Positions 49,971-59,976 are shown, numbered from the stretch's first letter. The stretch: DNA of 64,000 nucleotides from Hymenobacter sublimis (GCF_023101345.1 NZ_CP095848.1:929501-993500), one strand, 5' to 3'. Translations and numbers: made by a program. Notes: generated by a model not told the origin, from the sequence alone.

Positions 49971-50006
49971 AACGGCCGCCTCAGAAATGAGGCGGCCGTT
50001 TGTTTT
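49971..50006 (+). terminator. Rho-independent terminator of the dcw cluster
   Basis: AACGGCCGCCTCA (49971-49983) pairs perfectly with 49988-50000 around a GAAA loop, followed by TGTTTT. It overlaps the very end of the convergent small lipoprotein gene. Confidence 0.9.
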
Positions 50007-50187
50007 AGGGACGAGGACTAGGCAAGGAATCAGCTGGCATTGTTAGCGAGTCAGTAGCGCGGGTTGCTGGCGCGGCCATTTCCCGGTCGGGATTTAGAGT
50101 GCGGCCCCGGTACGAGTGTGGGGCGAGTGTGCACGCCGATATTAACAGCCCCGAACAGAACAGAAAAGGTAAACGGGGAATCAACAT
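50005..50187 (-). CDS. Small putative lipoprotein
   Basis: 60 residues from the ATG at 50187. The frame is open further upstream into the acyltransferase gene, but only this start gives a lipoprotein signal (MLIPRLPFLFCSGLLISAC, lipobox LISAC with Cys19). The mature part of ~41 residues is polar (TLAPHSYRGRTLNPDRE, then a Ser/Pro-rich end), with no recognisable domain. It starts 29 bases after the acyltransferase stop on the same strand, so the two are probably co-transcribed. It ends against the dcw terminator. Tiny lipoproteins are easily missed by gene finders. Confidence 0.55.
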   Translation of the reverse strand: MLIPRLPFLFCSGLLISACTLAPHSYRGRTLNPDREMAAPATRATDSLTMPADSLPSPRP

Positions 50188-50216
50188 GGCGTGGAAAATG
50201 AAAAAGACGAGAGATG

Positions 50217-51362
50217 TCAACGGCCTGGAGCAACTATAGGCGCAGGTCGGAAAAAACGATTCAATGGTTCTTCTACTGCATAATGTAGCACAATAGCCAG
50301 CAGGTTCAACCCAATAAACAAGATTCCATTGTGTGGGGTGAGGTGCAGAGCTAGCCAATCACGCACAGAGCCCAAATGAATGAGGTAGAAAGCATAAGAG
50401 CTTTTTCCCAGCACCTTGAAAAGTTGGGTGGAGAGTAGGCGCTGCAGCCACGTGCGTTCCGTGAGCAGTCCGGCAAAGAAAATTATAATACCTCCCGGCA
50501 AGGCAACATTATTGAGTGCCACCCCAAAGGCATGTTCCTGCCCATAAGTGTAACCTCCTTTGGTCCAGACCATGCCACTGACGGCGGCTATCATCACGGC
50601 GCTACCTACTAGGGTAAGCAAGCCCGGTACGTGGTGGCGGCGCAGGCGTCCTTGTTGGTACCAGCGCGCTAGCTGCATCCCGGCATAAAACTCAAAACAT
50701 CTGCCAAAAAAGGAGAAGAGGAGCATCAGCCGAAATGAGCCAAAAAAGCCGTAAAGCTGATTGGTTATAGGGCTGAGCACCAGCACTAAGCCACAACCTA
50801 GGGCTAACAATGCAAACGGCTGCACCCATAACGGCACGCGTCGGCGTAACAGCCAAAACGCAAGCGGAGCAGCTAGGTAAAAGCTCTCCTCCACGGTCAG
50901 GGACCACGCTTGCGCAATGCCAGCGTACTTGGCATCGGAAAAAAACGCTTGCGTGAGCGTGAGGCTAAAGAAAAAGTGATGTGGCAGGAAGTGCTGCGCC
51001 CGCCAGAAGGCATAATAGGTAGCCAGGGTCAGCAAAAAGTACAGCGGATAAATGCGTGCAAGACGGCGGCGCATGTACTGGGCCCATCCTCCCAACTTGG
51101 TTAAGTCCTGCTGGCCATAGCGCAGGGTAATTAGAAAGCTACTTAAGACGAAAAATATCGGCACTCCCACGTGAAACTCCAGAATCCAGGCGTGAAGCCG
51201 GGGCCACTCAGGGTCATCGTGGAAGGGGTTAAAGTGATGCAGAAACACTAGGTACGCGGCCAGGGCCCGTACACCTGTGAAGGCAGGCAAATACGTTTTG
51301 CTGGAGTGAGATAGAGCAGTGCCAGCAGCAGGATCAGCCACGCGGTAAGAATAATAAGCCAA
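50217..51362 (-). CDS. Acyltransferase 3 family membrane protein
   Basis: 381 residues if the TTG at 51362 is the start. A GTG at 51341 (VADPAAGTALSHSS) is the alternative. About ten membrane spans follow. Family signatures are YLPAFTGVRALAAYLVFLHH with the catalytic-type histidine pair, the FHVGVPIFFVLSSFLITLRY segment, RRLARIYPLYFLL and WSLTVEESFYLAAPLAFWLL. Such enzymes O-acylate surface glycans, lipopolysaccharide or other carbohydrates in the envelope. The acceptor is unknown, and no polysaccharide cluster is nearby. Confidence 0.88.
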   Translation of the reverse strand: MAYYSYRVADPAAGTALSHSSKTYLPAFTGVRALAAYLVFLHHFNPFHDDPEWPRLHAWILEFHVGVPIFFVLSSFLITLRYGQQDLTKLGGWAQYMRRRLARIYPLYFLLTLATYYAFWRAQHFLPHHFFFSLTLTQAFFSDAKYAGIAQAWSLTVEESFYLAAPLAFWLLRRRVPLWVQPFALLALGCGLVLVLSPITNQLYGFFGSFRLMLLFSFFGRCFEFYAGMQLARWYQQGRLRRHHVPGLLTLVGSAVMIAAVSGMVWTKGGYTYGQEHAFGVALNNVALPGGIIIFFAGLLTERTWLQRLLSTQLFKVLGKSSYAFYLIHLGSVRDWLALHLTPHNGILFIGLNLLAIVLHYAVEEPLNRFFRPAPIVAPGR

Positions 51363-51399
51363 TCAAACCTACTGATTTTCGTGGTAATACTACCTCGAA

Positions 51400-52527
51400 T
51401 CAAGGCTTAAAAGGATCAGAAAACCGCTTGTCGGTAATGAAAGTGGAATCGGTCAACGTCCGTAAGAAGGCGATAATCTGGGTTTTTTCTCGGCTGGTAA
51501 GGTCGAGCTTGGTACCGCCGGGCGTATTGGAGAGCAACACGTTCGGGTCGACGCCTGGACTGTTAGTCCGAACATGGTCACTGTAATGATCAAGCACTTC
51601 TTCTAAGGACTGAAACCGGCCATCGTGCATATAGGGTGCCGTTAAAGCAATATTGCGCAGGGTGGGGGCTCGAAACTTGCCTCGGTCGGTACTTTGTCCC
51701 GTAACACTGGCCCGGCCCGCATCGGTAAATGTCACGTCCAGCCCGTTGTTGAAAAAGCTGGGCGAGCTGAAGAGGCCATCCTCACTGATGTGGCAGTGGT
51801 GGCAGGTGCCACCCCGAATGAACAGGCCGCTTACCTCACCCGGATGATTCATGAATAGGTTTGCCCCGGCCCTTTCCGTAGCCGAGAGTGGCCCTTCCTT
51901 GCGCACGTACTTGTCGTAGCGGGAGTTAGCTGAAATTAGGGTACGCTCAAACTGAGCCAGTGCCTTCAGAACGGCGGCTTCCGTGATGGTGCTACTCCCG
52001 AATGCTTGCTGAAAAAGCGGCGGGTAGAGGTCCGTTTGTTGGAGGCGGCTGACCCCAGTGGCTAGCAACTGGTGCATTTCCAGCGGGTTCTCAATGGGTA
52101 GGCGGGCCTGTTGCTCTAAGGTGGTGGCAGCACCATCCCAGTTCAGCGTCTTCTCCCACAGTACATTAGCCAGCGACATTGTACCCCGCGGGTGCTGGCC
52201 ATCCACACCAGCTGCTCGGGCCAGTCCATCCGTGAAGGCTTTGCTTTGCTGGTGGCAACTACCGCACGACTGCGTCCCGGTACGCGACAAGCGAGGCTCA
52301 TAAAAAAGCTTACGGCCCAATTCGACTCCCTCTACCGTCATGGGGTTGTCGGTGGGTACGCCCACGTTTTGAGGTAGGTTGCTCGGCAATACCAACGTGT
52401 AGGGAGTAGCGTTGCTTGGGCTTTCGCCGGTTTCCTCCTCTCCAGAGCCACTACAAGCAGCCAAGAGCCCAGCCGTTGCCAGCGCTAGAAACCACCGTAT
52501 ATGCCCAGTAACTGAAGGGAAGGTCAT
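51400..52527 (-). CDS. Di-haem cytochrome c peroxidase (CCP/MauG family), lipoprotein
   Basis: 375 residues. A lipoprotein signal with lipobox LLAAC (Cys25) precedes two c-type haem sites: C88-G-S-C91-H92 and CHHCH near residue 240. Other family segments are LGRKLFYEPRLSRTG, FTDGLARAAGVDGQ, RGTMSLANVLW and YMHDGRFQSLEEVLDHYSDH. The protein reduces H2O2 to water with electrons from a cytochrome c or azurin-type donor in the periplasm. MauG-like members act on other substrates. It lies immediately upstream of the acyltransferase on the same strand with a 37-bp gap, but a functional link is unclear. Confidence 0.92.
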   Translation of the reverse strand: MTFPSVTGHIRWFLALATAGLLAACSGSGEEETGESPSNATPYTLVLPSNLPQNVGVPTDNPMTVEGVELGRKLFYEPRLSRTGTQSCGSCHQQSKAFTDGLARAAGVDGQHPRGTMSLANVLWEKTLNWDGAATTLEQQARLPIENPLEMHQLLATGVSRLQQTDLYPPLFQQAFGSSTITEAAVLKALAQFERTLISANSRYDKYVRKEGPLSATERAGANLFMNHPGEVSGLFIRGGTCHHCHISEDGLFSSPSFFNNGLDVTFTDAGRASVTGQSTDRGKFRAPTLRNIALTAPYMHDGRFQSLEEVLDHYSDHVRTNSPGVDPNVLLSNTPGGTKLDLTSREKTQIIAFLRTLTDSTFITDKRFSDPFKP

Positions 52528-52650
52528 GGCAGAAATAAAGATAATGAGCTTTAAGATATTGCTTTTCAGTTAAACACGTACTCTGCAATAGCCAGTTCCG
52601 CCAAGGGGGTTAAGGCATGAGAAGCGGAATTTTCTTGAGCTGCTAGCACT

Positions 52651-53178
52651 TTAAAAAGCCAGTAGACTAGCTACCTGTTCACGTAGTACCTGCTGATATA
52701 ACGGCTCAGTAATCAGGCCTTCCGGGGTAAGGTATTTATCAATGAAAGGCAGCCGAACTCGCTCCGGTAATACGGCCGTACCCAGGTACATTAGCACATC
52801 TGTCAGGTGATTAAGAGGTAAGATGCCACCTTGCCCTCCGCTGCTTAGGCCTACCAAAGCTGCTTTTTTGCCCCGAATGCCGCCGGGGTAGGGTAGCCCA
52901 TCAATAAAGGCTTTCAGCACCCCGGGGAAGGAGCAATTGTACTCCGGTACTACAAAGACAAGCTTGTCGGCGCTTTCTGCCAATCTTACCAAGCGGTTAA
53001 ATTCATCGTGGCGGCCGGTGTTGTGGTAGAGGGCCGAGGTAGTAAAATCGAGGGGAAGCTCTGTTAGGTCCAGAAGCTGGGCCGTAACCCCATGCTCGGT
53101 GAGCAATTGGGTATAGAAATCAGCTACGCGGCGGGCTCGGGAGTTAGGCCGGTTGGTACCGACGATGATAGTAATCAT
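52651..53178 (-). CDS. NAD(P)H-dependent FMN reductase family protein
   Basis: About 175 residues from the ATG at 53178 (MITIIVGTNRPNS). The FMN phosphate loop GTNRPNSRARRVADFY is at residues ~6-21, and the second flavin segment VFVVPEYNCSFPGVLKAFID with GLPYPGGIRGKKAALVG is clear. This flavodoxin-fold family includes quinone, chromate and azo reductases and FMN reductases. The natural substrate is unknown. It lies between the sdh terminator and the cytochrome c peroxidase, apparently as a separate unit. Confidence 0.9.
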   Translation of the reverse strand: MITIIVGTNRPNSRARRVADFYTQLLTEHGVTAQLLDLTELPLDFTTSALYHNTGRHDEFNRLVRLAESADKLVFVVPEYNCSFPGVLKAFIDGLPYPGGIRGKKAALVGLSSGGQGGILPLNHLTDVLMYLGTAVLPERVRLPFIDKYLTPEGLITEPLYQQVLREQVASLLAF

Positions 53179-53234
53179 CAGGGGGAGAGTAGGGTAGGAA
53201 AAGTCAGGACTAGCTGCCAAAGCAGCGTACAAGA

Positions 53235-53266
53235 AAAAGGCGAAACGGTTGCCCGTCTCGCCTTTT
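53235..53266 (-). terminator. Terminator of the sdhCAB operon
   Basis: The arms 53235-53248 and 53253-53266 pair with one mismatch around a 4-base loop. Read on the minus strand, the hairpin ends in TTTT. It follows the sdhB stop by 24 bases. Confidence 0.8.
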
Positions 53267-53289
53267 CGTGTTGACCTCTAAAACAGCGC

Positions 53290-54075
53290 TTACGCTAAGT
53301 TGTTCGAAGTTGCTTTGGCCGACAGGAACTCGCGGTTCAGGATGGCAATGTTTTCCAGCGAAATGCCCACGGGGCATTCAGCGGCGCAGGAGCCAATGTT
53401 AGAGCAAGCGCCGAAGCCTTCCTTATCCATTTGGGCTACCATGTTTTCTACGCGCGACTTGCGCTCCACATGGCCTTGGGGTAGCAAAGCCAGCTGACTT
53501 ACCTTGGCTGATACAAACAGCATAGCCGAGGAGTTTTTGCAGGAAGCTACGCAGGCACCGCAGGCAATACAGGTTGCCGCTTCGAAAGCGCGGTCTGCAA
53601 TTTCCTTTGGAATCGGAATTTCGTTGGCATCGGGTGTGCCGCCGGTGTTCACGGAAATGTAGCCACCTGCCTGAATGATCCGGTCGAAGGCCGAACGGTC
53701 CACGCTCAGGTCCTTGTTGACGGGGAAGGCGGTAGCGCGCCAGGGCTCAATCGTAATCGTATCACCGTCGCTAAACTTACGCATGTGCAGCTGGCAGGTG
53801 GTTGTGCCCGGCTCCGGACCGTGGGCGCGGCCGTTGATGAACAGGTTGCAGGAACCACAGATGCCTTCGCGGCAGTCATGGTCAAAAGCAACGGGTTCTT
53901 CACCCTTGCGCAACAGGTCTTCGTTCAGCACATCAAGCATTTCCAGGAAGGACATATCCGGAGAAATGTCTTTTATCTGGTAATCAACGATGCGGCCTTC
54001 AGTGTTGCGGTTTCGCTGCCGCCACACTTTCAGGGTTAAGTTCATCGGTTTGGCATTGGGGTTACTTCCAGCCAT
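53290..54075 (-). CDS. sdhB: Succinate dehydrogenase/fumarate reductase iron-sulfur subunit
   Basis: 261 residues. The N-terminal ferredoxin domain binds [2Fe-2S] through [19 protein letters not shown] and a later cysteine (TTTCQLH). The C-terminal domain carries [11 protein letters not shown] and [14 protein letters not shown] for the [4Fe-4S] and [3Fe-4S] clusters. It passes electrons from SdhA to the membrane quinone pool. It is third in the leftward operon sdhC-sdhA-sdhB and is separated from sdhA by 93 bp with a hairpin. Confidence 0.96.
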   Translation of the reverse strand: MAGSNPNAKPMNLTLKVWRQRNRNTEGRIVDYQIKDISPDMSFLEMLDVLNEDLLRKGEEPVAFDHDCREGICGSCNLFINGRAHGPEPGTTTCQLHMRKFSDGDTITIEPWRATAFPVNKDLSVDRSAFDRIIQAGGYISVNTGGTPDANEIPIPKEIADRAFEAATCIACGACVASCKNSSAMLFVSAKVSQLALLPQGHVERKSRVENMVAQMDKEGFGACSNIGSCAAECPVGISLENIAILNREFLSAKATSNNLA

Positions 54076-54121
54076 TTTATTTCAAAGGTATTGAGTAGTG
54101 GGAATGGGTAGTAAGCGGAGA

Positions 54122-54157
54122 AAGTGGCAGCTACCTTTACTTGGTTAGCTGCCACTT
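54122..54157 (-). other. Stem-loop between sdhA and sdhB
   Basis: AAGTGGCAGCTA (54122-54133) pairs perfectly with TAGCTGCCACTT (54146-54157) around a 12-base loop. On the minus strand only TTTCTCC follows, a poor T-run, so partial termination, processing or mRNA stabilisation between sdhA and sdhB is possible. Confidence 0.5.
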
Positions 54158-54168
54158 GCTGCTCACGG

Positions 54169-56103
54169 CTACTTGTAGCTACGCTGCGTCAGCTTCACGT
54201 TCTCGAACTTCAGCTCTTCCTTGTTCAGGATTTCCGGCTGATTTTCGCCAACGAACTGCCAGGCAGCTACATACGTGTAATTCTCGTCGTCGCGCAGAGC
54301 CTCGCCTTCGGGCGTTTGGTACTCCTCGCGGAAGTGGCCTCCGCAGCTTTCGTTGCGGTTGTAAGCGTCATCTACCATTAGCTCGCCCAGTTCCAGGAAG
54401 TCGGCTACGCGGCCGGCGCTTTCCAGCATCTGGTTCATCTCCTGATCGGTGCCGCTCAGTTTCAGATCCGTCCAGAACTCCTTGCGTAGCTTCTGAATTT
54501 CGCGCTTGGCGTGCTGTAAGCCTTCCGCCGTGCGGGCCATGCCGCAATACTCCCACATAATATGGCCCAGAGCCTTGTGGAAGTCAGCGGGGGTGCGGGT
54601 GCCGTTGATGCTCATCAGCTTCTTTACCCGGGCGTTTACTTCTGCCTCTGCCTCTTTGAAGGCCGGGTGGTCAGTAGTAACGGGCTTGGGAGCTGTTTGC
54701 GCCAAGTAATCACCAATGGTGTAAGGAATTACGAAATAACCATCGGCGAGTCCTTGCATCAGAGCCGAAGCCCCCAGGCGGTTAGCGCCGTGGTCAGAGA
54801 AGTTACACTCGCCGGTAGCGTACAGGCCCGGGATGGTGGTTTGCAGGTTGTAATCTACCCACAGGCCGCCCATGGTGTAGTGCACGGCTGGGTAAATGCG
54901 CATGGGCTGCTCGTAGGGGTTTTCGCCGGTAATCTTGGCGTACATATCGAACAGGTTACCATACTTCTGGCTTACCCAATCAGCACCGTTGCGCTTGATA
55001 ACGTCAGCAAAGTCCAGGTAAACGGCTAGGCCCGAGCTGCCTACCCCCCGCCCCTCGTCGCACATCATTTTGGCGTTGCGCGAGGCTACGTCGCGGGGCA
55101 CTAGGTTACCAAAGGCTGGATACTTGCGCTCCAGGAAATAATCCCGCTCGTCTTCCGGAATATCGGAAACCCGGATCTGACCGGCACGCAGGCGCTCGGC
55201 AGTTTCCTTGGAAGCCGGTACCCACACGCGCCCGTCGTTACGCAGCGACTCCGACATCAGCGTCAGCTTCGACTGATAGTCGCCCGATACGGGAATGCAG
55301 GTAGGGTGAATCTGGGTGAAGCAGGGGTTGGCAAAGTACGCGCCCTTTTTATGGGCCCGCCACGCGGCGGTAGCGTTGCAGTACTTGGCGTTAGTGCTCA
55401 AGTAGAACACGTTGCCGTAACCTCCGGTAGCTAGCACAACTGCATGAGCCGCGTGCTGCTCTACTTCACCGGTAATCAGGTTGCGAGTGATAATGCCGCG
55501 GGCTTGGCCATCTACTACCACCAGATCCAACATTTCGGAGCGGGTGTAGAGCTTTACTTTGCCGTAAGCTACCTGACGCGAAAGGGCGGAGTAGGCACCC
55601 AACAGCAGCTGCTGTCCGGTTTGGCCGCGGGCATAGAACGTGCGGCTTACCTGGGCCCCGCCAAAGGAGCGGTTGGCCAACAGTCCACCGTACTCGCGAG
55701 CGAAAGGTACGCCCTGCGCCACGCACTGGTCAATGATGTTTACCGACACCTGAGCCAGGCGGTACACGTTGGCTTCGCGGGCCCGGTAGTCACCACCCTT
55801 AATGGTATCGTAGAACAAGCGGTACACGGAGTCACCGTCGTTCTGATAGTTTTTGGCAGCGTTGATACCCCCCTGAGCAGCAATGGAGTGCGCCCGGCGA
55901 GGAGAATCGTGGTAAGTGAAAGCCTTTACGTTGTAGCCCAGCTCAGCCAGGGAAGCCGCAGCGGAAGCACCAGCCAAGCCCGTGCCCACTACAATAACGT
56001 CGTATTTCCGCTTGTTAGCGGGGTTTACGAGCTTAACGTTGAACTTATGCTTATCCCATTTCTCGGCCAAAGGGCCTTCGGGAATTTTGGAATCCGGAAA
56101 CAT
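54169..56103 (-). CDS. sdhA: Succinate dehydrogenase/fumarate reductase flavoprotein subunit
   Basis: 644 residues, typical of the Bacteroidota/epsilon-type SdhA/FrdA. It oxidises succinate to fumarate with covalently bound FAD. Visible are the dinucleotide fold [20 protein letters not shown], the flavin-binding [15 protein letters not shown], the [16 protein letters not shown] segment, [15 protein letters not shown] and the catalytic-site region [12 protein letters not shown] with [17 protein letters not shown]. It lies between sdhC (19-bp gap) and sdhB, forming a TCA-cycle/respiratory complex. Confidence 0.96.
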   Translation of the reverse strand: MFPDSKIPEGPLAEKWDKHKFNVKLVNPANKRKYDVIVVGTGLAGASAAASLAELGYNVKAFTYHDSPRRAHSIAAQGGINAAKNYQNDGDSVYRLFYDTIKGGDYRAREANVYRLAQVSVNIIDQCVAQGVPFAREYGGLLANRSFGGAQVSRTFYARGQTGQQLLLGAYSALSRQVAYGKVKLYTRSEMLDLVVVDGQARGIITRNLITGEVEQHAAHAVVLATGGYGNVFYLSTNAKYCNATAAWRAHKKGAYFANPCFTQIHPTCIPVSGDYQSKLTLMSESLRNDGRVWVPASKETAERLRAGQIRVSDIPEDERDYFLERKYPAFGNLVPRDVASRNAKMMCDEGRGVGSSGLAVYLDFADVIKRNGADWVSQKYGNLFDMYAKITGENPYEQPMRIYPAVHYTMGGLWVDYNLQTTIPGLYATGECNFSDHGANRLGASALMQGLADGYFVIPYTIGDYLAQTAPKPVTTDHPAFKEAEAEVNARVKKLMSINGTRTPADFHKALGHIMWEYCGMARTAEGLQHAKREIQKLRKEFWTDLKLSGTDQEMNQMLESAGRVADFLELGELMVDDAYNRNESCGGHFREEYQTPEGEALRDDENYTYVAAWQFVGENQPEILNKEELKFENVKLTQRSYK

Positions 56104-56122
56104 CGGCTATCGAGTTTAGGAC

Positions 56123-56797
56123 TTATTTGAAAAAGAAGAAGTAGACCGGCATGGCGGCGAAAGCGGCGCACACGATGATCGAGAAGCCGTAGCCAAACAG
56201 TTTGATGGCCGGCGTGTATTTGCGGTGGGTTAGGCCCAGCGTCTGGAAAGCGCTGCTGAAGCCATGTAGCAAGTGGTAGAGCAAGGCTACCTGACCTACC
56301 ACGTACAAAAACACGTAGAACGGGTTTTTGAAGGCGGCTAATACCAGCGCGTACGCATCTTCGTTGCCGTTAGCATCGCGCGGTACATCGGTGAAGCGCA
56401 GGGAGCCAAAGAAGTTGTACAGGTGTACAATCAGGAAAAATAGCACAATAGAGCCCAGCAGCGACATGCTGCGCGAGTGCCAGGAGCTGTTCTGCTCAAT
56501 GTGGTCCGAGACGTAGCCTTGCTTACCACGGGCCGCGCGGTTTTTTGCGCCCAGCGCCAAGCCTTCGTAAATGTGAAAGCCAAAGCCCAATACCAGCACA
56601 ATTTCCATGGTGCGGATAAGTGGGTTGTGACCCATAAACTCAGAGTAGGCATTGAATGCCGCGCCATTATCAGCCTTGAATAACTGCAGGTTACCAACTA
56701 GGTGCACTACCAGGAAGGTGCAGAGAAACAGGCCCGTGACGGCCATAATAATCTTACGGCCGATGCTACTAGAAAAGGTTTTTGTGATCCAACTCAT
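56123..56797 (-). CDS. sdhC: Succinate dehydrogenase cytochrome b subunit
   Basis: 224 residues with five membrane spans, as in the single-subunit cytochrome b558 anchor of Bacteroidota-type complex II. Membrane histidines available as haem ligands include the LVVHLVGNLQLF, FGFHIYEGLALG and LIVHLYNFFGSL stretches and LLYHLLHGFSSAFQTLG. It carries electrons from SdhB to menaquinone. It is the first gene of the sdhCAB operon. The 237-bp region upstream is shared with a divergent T9SS protein gene. Confidence 0.93.
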   Translation of the reverse strand: MSWITKTFSSSIGRKIIMAVTGLFLCTFLVVHLVGNLQLFKADNGAAFNAYSEFMGHNPLIRTMEIVLVLGFGFHIYEGLALGAKNRAARGKQGYVSDHIEQNSSWHSRSMSLLGSIVLFFLIVHLYNFFGSLRFTDVPRDANGNEDAYALVLAAFKNPFYVFLYVVGQVALLYHLLHGFSSAFQTLGLTHRKYTPAIKLFGYGFSIIVCAAFAAMPVYFFFFK

Positions 56798-57034
56798 AGA
56801 GAGCTACTGAAGGGGTGTGGGTAGGTCAGTTGTACCGGCCAAAGGTAGCCTCCAACCTAGTAGGAAACAATCTGAATAAGGCTTTGCCGTTATAGTGAAT
56901 CTATAGCCGGCCAACTCCGTTAGTACCTACTACTAAGCAGTTAACCCACGCGACGCCTTTTTTGTTAGGTTACCGGCTGGTTTTTCACGAACTTCCTTTT
57001 CCCTTGTATTCCCGCCTACTAATACCTTGATTGT

Positions 57035-59917
57035 ATGAATCTTCCGTTACGTAATCATCCGGTCCGGCTGGCGCTGATTGGCTTGTTATGGCTGATAGCT
57101 TGGCTGGTCCCGGCCCCGAAGGCTCAGGCTACCCACTTGCGAGCCGGCGACATCCAAGCCAAAACGGATACTACCCTGCCGGTTGCTAACCGCAACCCAC
57201 GCCGAGTATTCTTTAAAATGGTGCTGTACACGAGTGTTACTTCTAACGGGGCAACTGCGGCAGACGAACCTAACGTTACCATATTTTACGGCGACAATGA
57301 CAACTCGGGCTATAATGCAATTCCTCGCGTCAAAAGGACACTGGTAGCGCCGAACGTGTATCGGAATGTGTACTATTTCGAGCACACCTATAATGCCCCG
57401 GGTAACTATCTAGTTAGTTACTTGAGCGTGAATAGGGTAGTAGGGGTACAAAACCTAACTAACTCTATCAACGAGTCGTTCTACATCTCGACGCGCATCA
57501 CCATTGACCCCATCATCAATGTTAACCGGTCGCCGGCATTGTTGGCACCGGCCATTGATCAGGCTAGCCGCCGGCAAGTGTTTCTGCACAATCCGGCTGC
57601 CTTTGATGCCGATGGCGATTCTCTAGCCTTTAAGTTGCGGCCCAGCCAACAAGCTGGTAATCCGGAGGATTTGGTAAGGACCAATGCTGCCCCCCGTCCG
57701 ACCCCAGTTTCTGGTTTCCGCTACCCCGACGATCCATTTTTTCGGGCTATTCAAGTGCCATATGTGGGGCCGCCTGTAGGGGTGCCCAACGACCCGGCTA
57801 TTTTCCGCCAGGACGTACGTACGGGCCAAATTGTTTGGAACTCGCCGGAGGTAGTAGGCGAATACAACGTGGCGTTTGTAGTGGAAGAATGGCGGCGTAC
57901 TCCCGGTGCGCCACCTCGTCTGATCGGGGAGGTAATTCGGGATATGCAGATTACCGTGACGCCCAGCCAGAACCTGCGGCCTACTCTGGTAGTGCCTCCT
58001 GATATCTGCGTCATAGCTGGTAATCCCATTCCAACAGTTGTTGTGACGGCCACTGACCCCGATAACAATCCGGTGCTGCTAGAAGCGTTTTCGGGCATCT
58101 TGCCGCCGGCCACGTTTGTGCGCAACTCTACTGGTCCGCCTACCGCCCGCGGAACGTTTAACTGGACCACCACTTGCGCCGACATCCGCTCCGAGCCGTA
58201 TCAGGTATTGTTTAAAGCCACGGACCAGCCCGCCGCTGGTCTTACCCCGCTCATTGATGAGCGGCCACTGCAGATTACTGTTATTGGACCGGCCCCGCAG
58301 AACTTGCGGGTTAGCGCCGTCGGCAACACGGCCCGCCTCGATTGGAACAGCTACCTCTGCCAAAATCCCGGAGCTCAGATTCGCATTTACCGGCGTGAGG
58401 GGCCCAGCGGCTGGACGCCCGGACCTTGCGAAACGGGCATTCCAGCTTCCAGAGGCTACACCCAGATTGGAGCAGTTAATGTAGGCAGTCAAACGTTCCT
58501 TGACGACAACAACGGCCGTGGGCTAGATCGGGGCAAAAACTATTGCTACCGCATTTACGTGGAGTTTGCCCGGCCCGCTGGTGGGGCCAGCATCGCCTCC
58601 AACGAAGCTTGTCTTTCCCTGACGGGCACTTCTGCCCGCCTCACCAACGTAACCGTGGACCGCACAAGTGCTACCAACGGACAAATCACGGTGCGCTGGA
58701 CTAAGCCAACTTCTTCGAGCGGATTCAATACGCCCGCCGGCTACCGCTTGTACCGCGCAGTAGGGCAAAACCCTGCCGCCACGGCATTCCAGCAAGTGTT
58801 TACTACCACCAACCTGGATGATTTAACCTTCATCGATCAGAACCTAAATACCACGGACAATGCGTATTCCTACCGGCTCGACTTCTACAGCGCTTCTACG
58901 CCAGGTGGAGTTGAGACAGTAGAAACTGCCGGGCCGGCCTCTAGTGTCCGCGTGACTGTAACGCCCAACCCGCTGGCCAATACCATCGGGCTGACTTGGA
59001 CTTACAACGTGCCTTGGGACAACTCGCGGCGGCCTACTACCGTGTACCGGCGGTTGCAAACGGGCGGCGCTTTCGTGCCAGTCGGCAAGGTAACGGGTAC
59101 TACCACCGGGGGCGCCTTTACGGACCAGGGTACTACGGCTCAGCCGCTGGTGAAGGGCCAGACCTATTGCTATTATGTCAAGACGAACGGCACGTATGAC
59201 GTAGCCTCGCCGGACTCGTTGATTAACCTCAGCCAGGAGCAATGCGTGGCTCTGCAAGCCGTGCCGTGCACGCCGGTACTCACCCTCAAGGCCACGAACT
59301 GCGACAGTTTGGCTAGCCGCCTGTTTCAGCTGCCAGCTACCAATCCATCTACTGGGGAAGTATTCACCAATAACCTGAGCTGGACGCTGAGCAACCAGCC
59401 TACAGCCGACTGCAGCCGCGACATTACGCAGTACATCATCTTCTTTGCGCCAACCGACGCAGAACCGCTCAAAGAAATTGACCGGGTGCCCGGTACGCAA
59501 ACCACGTACGCTCACCGCAACTTAACTTCTGCCGCCGGCTGTTACGCCGTGCAAGCCATAGATACTAATCAGGCAACGAGTGCTTTGAGTAACAAGGAAT
59601 GCAAGGATAACTGCCTGTTGTTCTTGCTACCCAACATTTTCACCCCGAACGGCGACGGAGTAAACGACACCTTCCGGCCCAAGGTCTTTAGCCCCATTGA
59701 GCGGACGACGGTCAGAATCTACAACCGCTGGGGCACGAAAGTGTATGAAAGTGACAAAGATCCGCTCATCAACTGGAGCGGTGGCAACATTGGAGCCGAG
59801 TCGGGTTCTGGTAGCAAGGTTTCTGATGGCATGTACTTCTACCAGGCCGAGGTAGAGTTCCGGGATGCAAACCGGACCAAGCGCACCTTTAAGGGGTGGG
59901 TACAGATCAACCGTTAG
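57035..59917 (+). CDS. Gliding motility-associated C-terminal domain protein (T9SS cargo)
   Basis: 960 residues. A signal peptide (RLALIGLLWLIAWLVPAPKAQA, to about 33) is followed by a long beta-rich surface region. It holds cadherin/Ig-like stretches (SPALLAPAIDQA, FDADGDSLAFKL, ATDPDNNPVLLEAF) and fibronectin III-like modules (LRVSAVGNTARLDWNSYLC, RLTNVTVDRTSATNGQITVR). The protein ends with the CHU_C-type domain NIFTPNGDGVNDTFRPKVFS (from about residue 868), which directs type IX secretion and cell-surface attachment. The protein is probably an adhesin or structural surface protein. No enzyme domain is seen. It is monocistronic with a strong terminator. Confidence 0.9.
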   Translation: MNLPLRNHPVRLALIGLLWLIAWLVPAPKAQATHLRAGDIQAKTDTTLPVANRNPRRVFFKMVLYTSVTSNGATAADEPNVTIFYGDNDNSGYNAIPRVKRTLVAPNVYRNVYYFEHTYNAPGNYLVSYLSVNRVVGVQNLTNSINESFYISTRITIDPIINVNRSPALLAPAIDQASRRQVFLHNPAAFDADGDSLAFKLRPSQQAGNPEDLVRTNAAPRPTPVSGFRYPDDPFFRAIQVPYVGPPVGVPNDPAIFRQDVRTGQIVWNSPEVVGEYNVAFVVEEWRRTPGAPPRLIGEVIRDMQITVTPSQNLRPTLVVPPDICVIAGNPIPTVVVTATDPDNNPVLLEAFSGILPPATFVRNSTGPPTARGTFNWTTTCADIRSEPYQVLFKATDQPAAGLTPLIDERPLQITVIGPAPQNLRVSAVGNTARLDWNSYLCQNPGAQIRIYRREGPSGWTPGPCETGIPASRGYTQIGAVNVGSQTFLDDNNGRGLDRGKNYCYRIYVEFARPAGGASIASNEACLSLTGTSARLTNVTVDRTSATNGQITVRWTKPTSSSGFNTPAGYRLYRAVGQNPAATAFQQVFTTTNLDDLTFIDQNLNTTDNAYSYRLDFYSASTPGGVETVETAGPASSVRVTVTPNPLANTIGLTWTYNVPWDNSRRPTTVYRRLQTGGAFVPVGKVTGTTTGGAFTDQGTTAQPLVKGQTYCYYVKTNGTYDVASPDSLINLSQEQCVALQAVPCTPVLTLKATNCDSLASRLFQLPATNPSTGEVFTNNLSWTLSNQPTADCSRDITQYIIFFAPTDAEPLKEIDRVPGTQTTYAHRNLTSAAGCYAVQAIDTNQATSALSNKECKDNCLLFLLPNIFTPNGDGVNDTFRPKVFSPIERTTVRIYNRWGTKVYESDKDPLINWSGGNIGAESGSGSKVSDGMYFYQAEVEFRDANRTKRTFKGWVQINR

Positions 59918-59930
59918 AACTACCTCTAGC

Positions 59931-59976
59931 CAAAAACAAACCGGGCGCCTCACCACAGGCGCCCGGTTTGTTTTTG
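59931..59976 (+). terminator. Rho-independent terminator, 20-bp perfect stem
   Basis: Arms 59931-59950 (AAACCGGGCGCCT at its inner end) and 59957-59976 are perfectly complementary around CACCAC and finish in TTTTTG. Confidence 0.9.

Noticed and set aside
50188..50358. Longer version of the small lipoprotein ORF
   Set aside because: The extra 57 residues overlap the acyltransferase coding region in another frame and destroy the lipoprotein signal.
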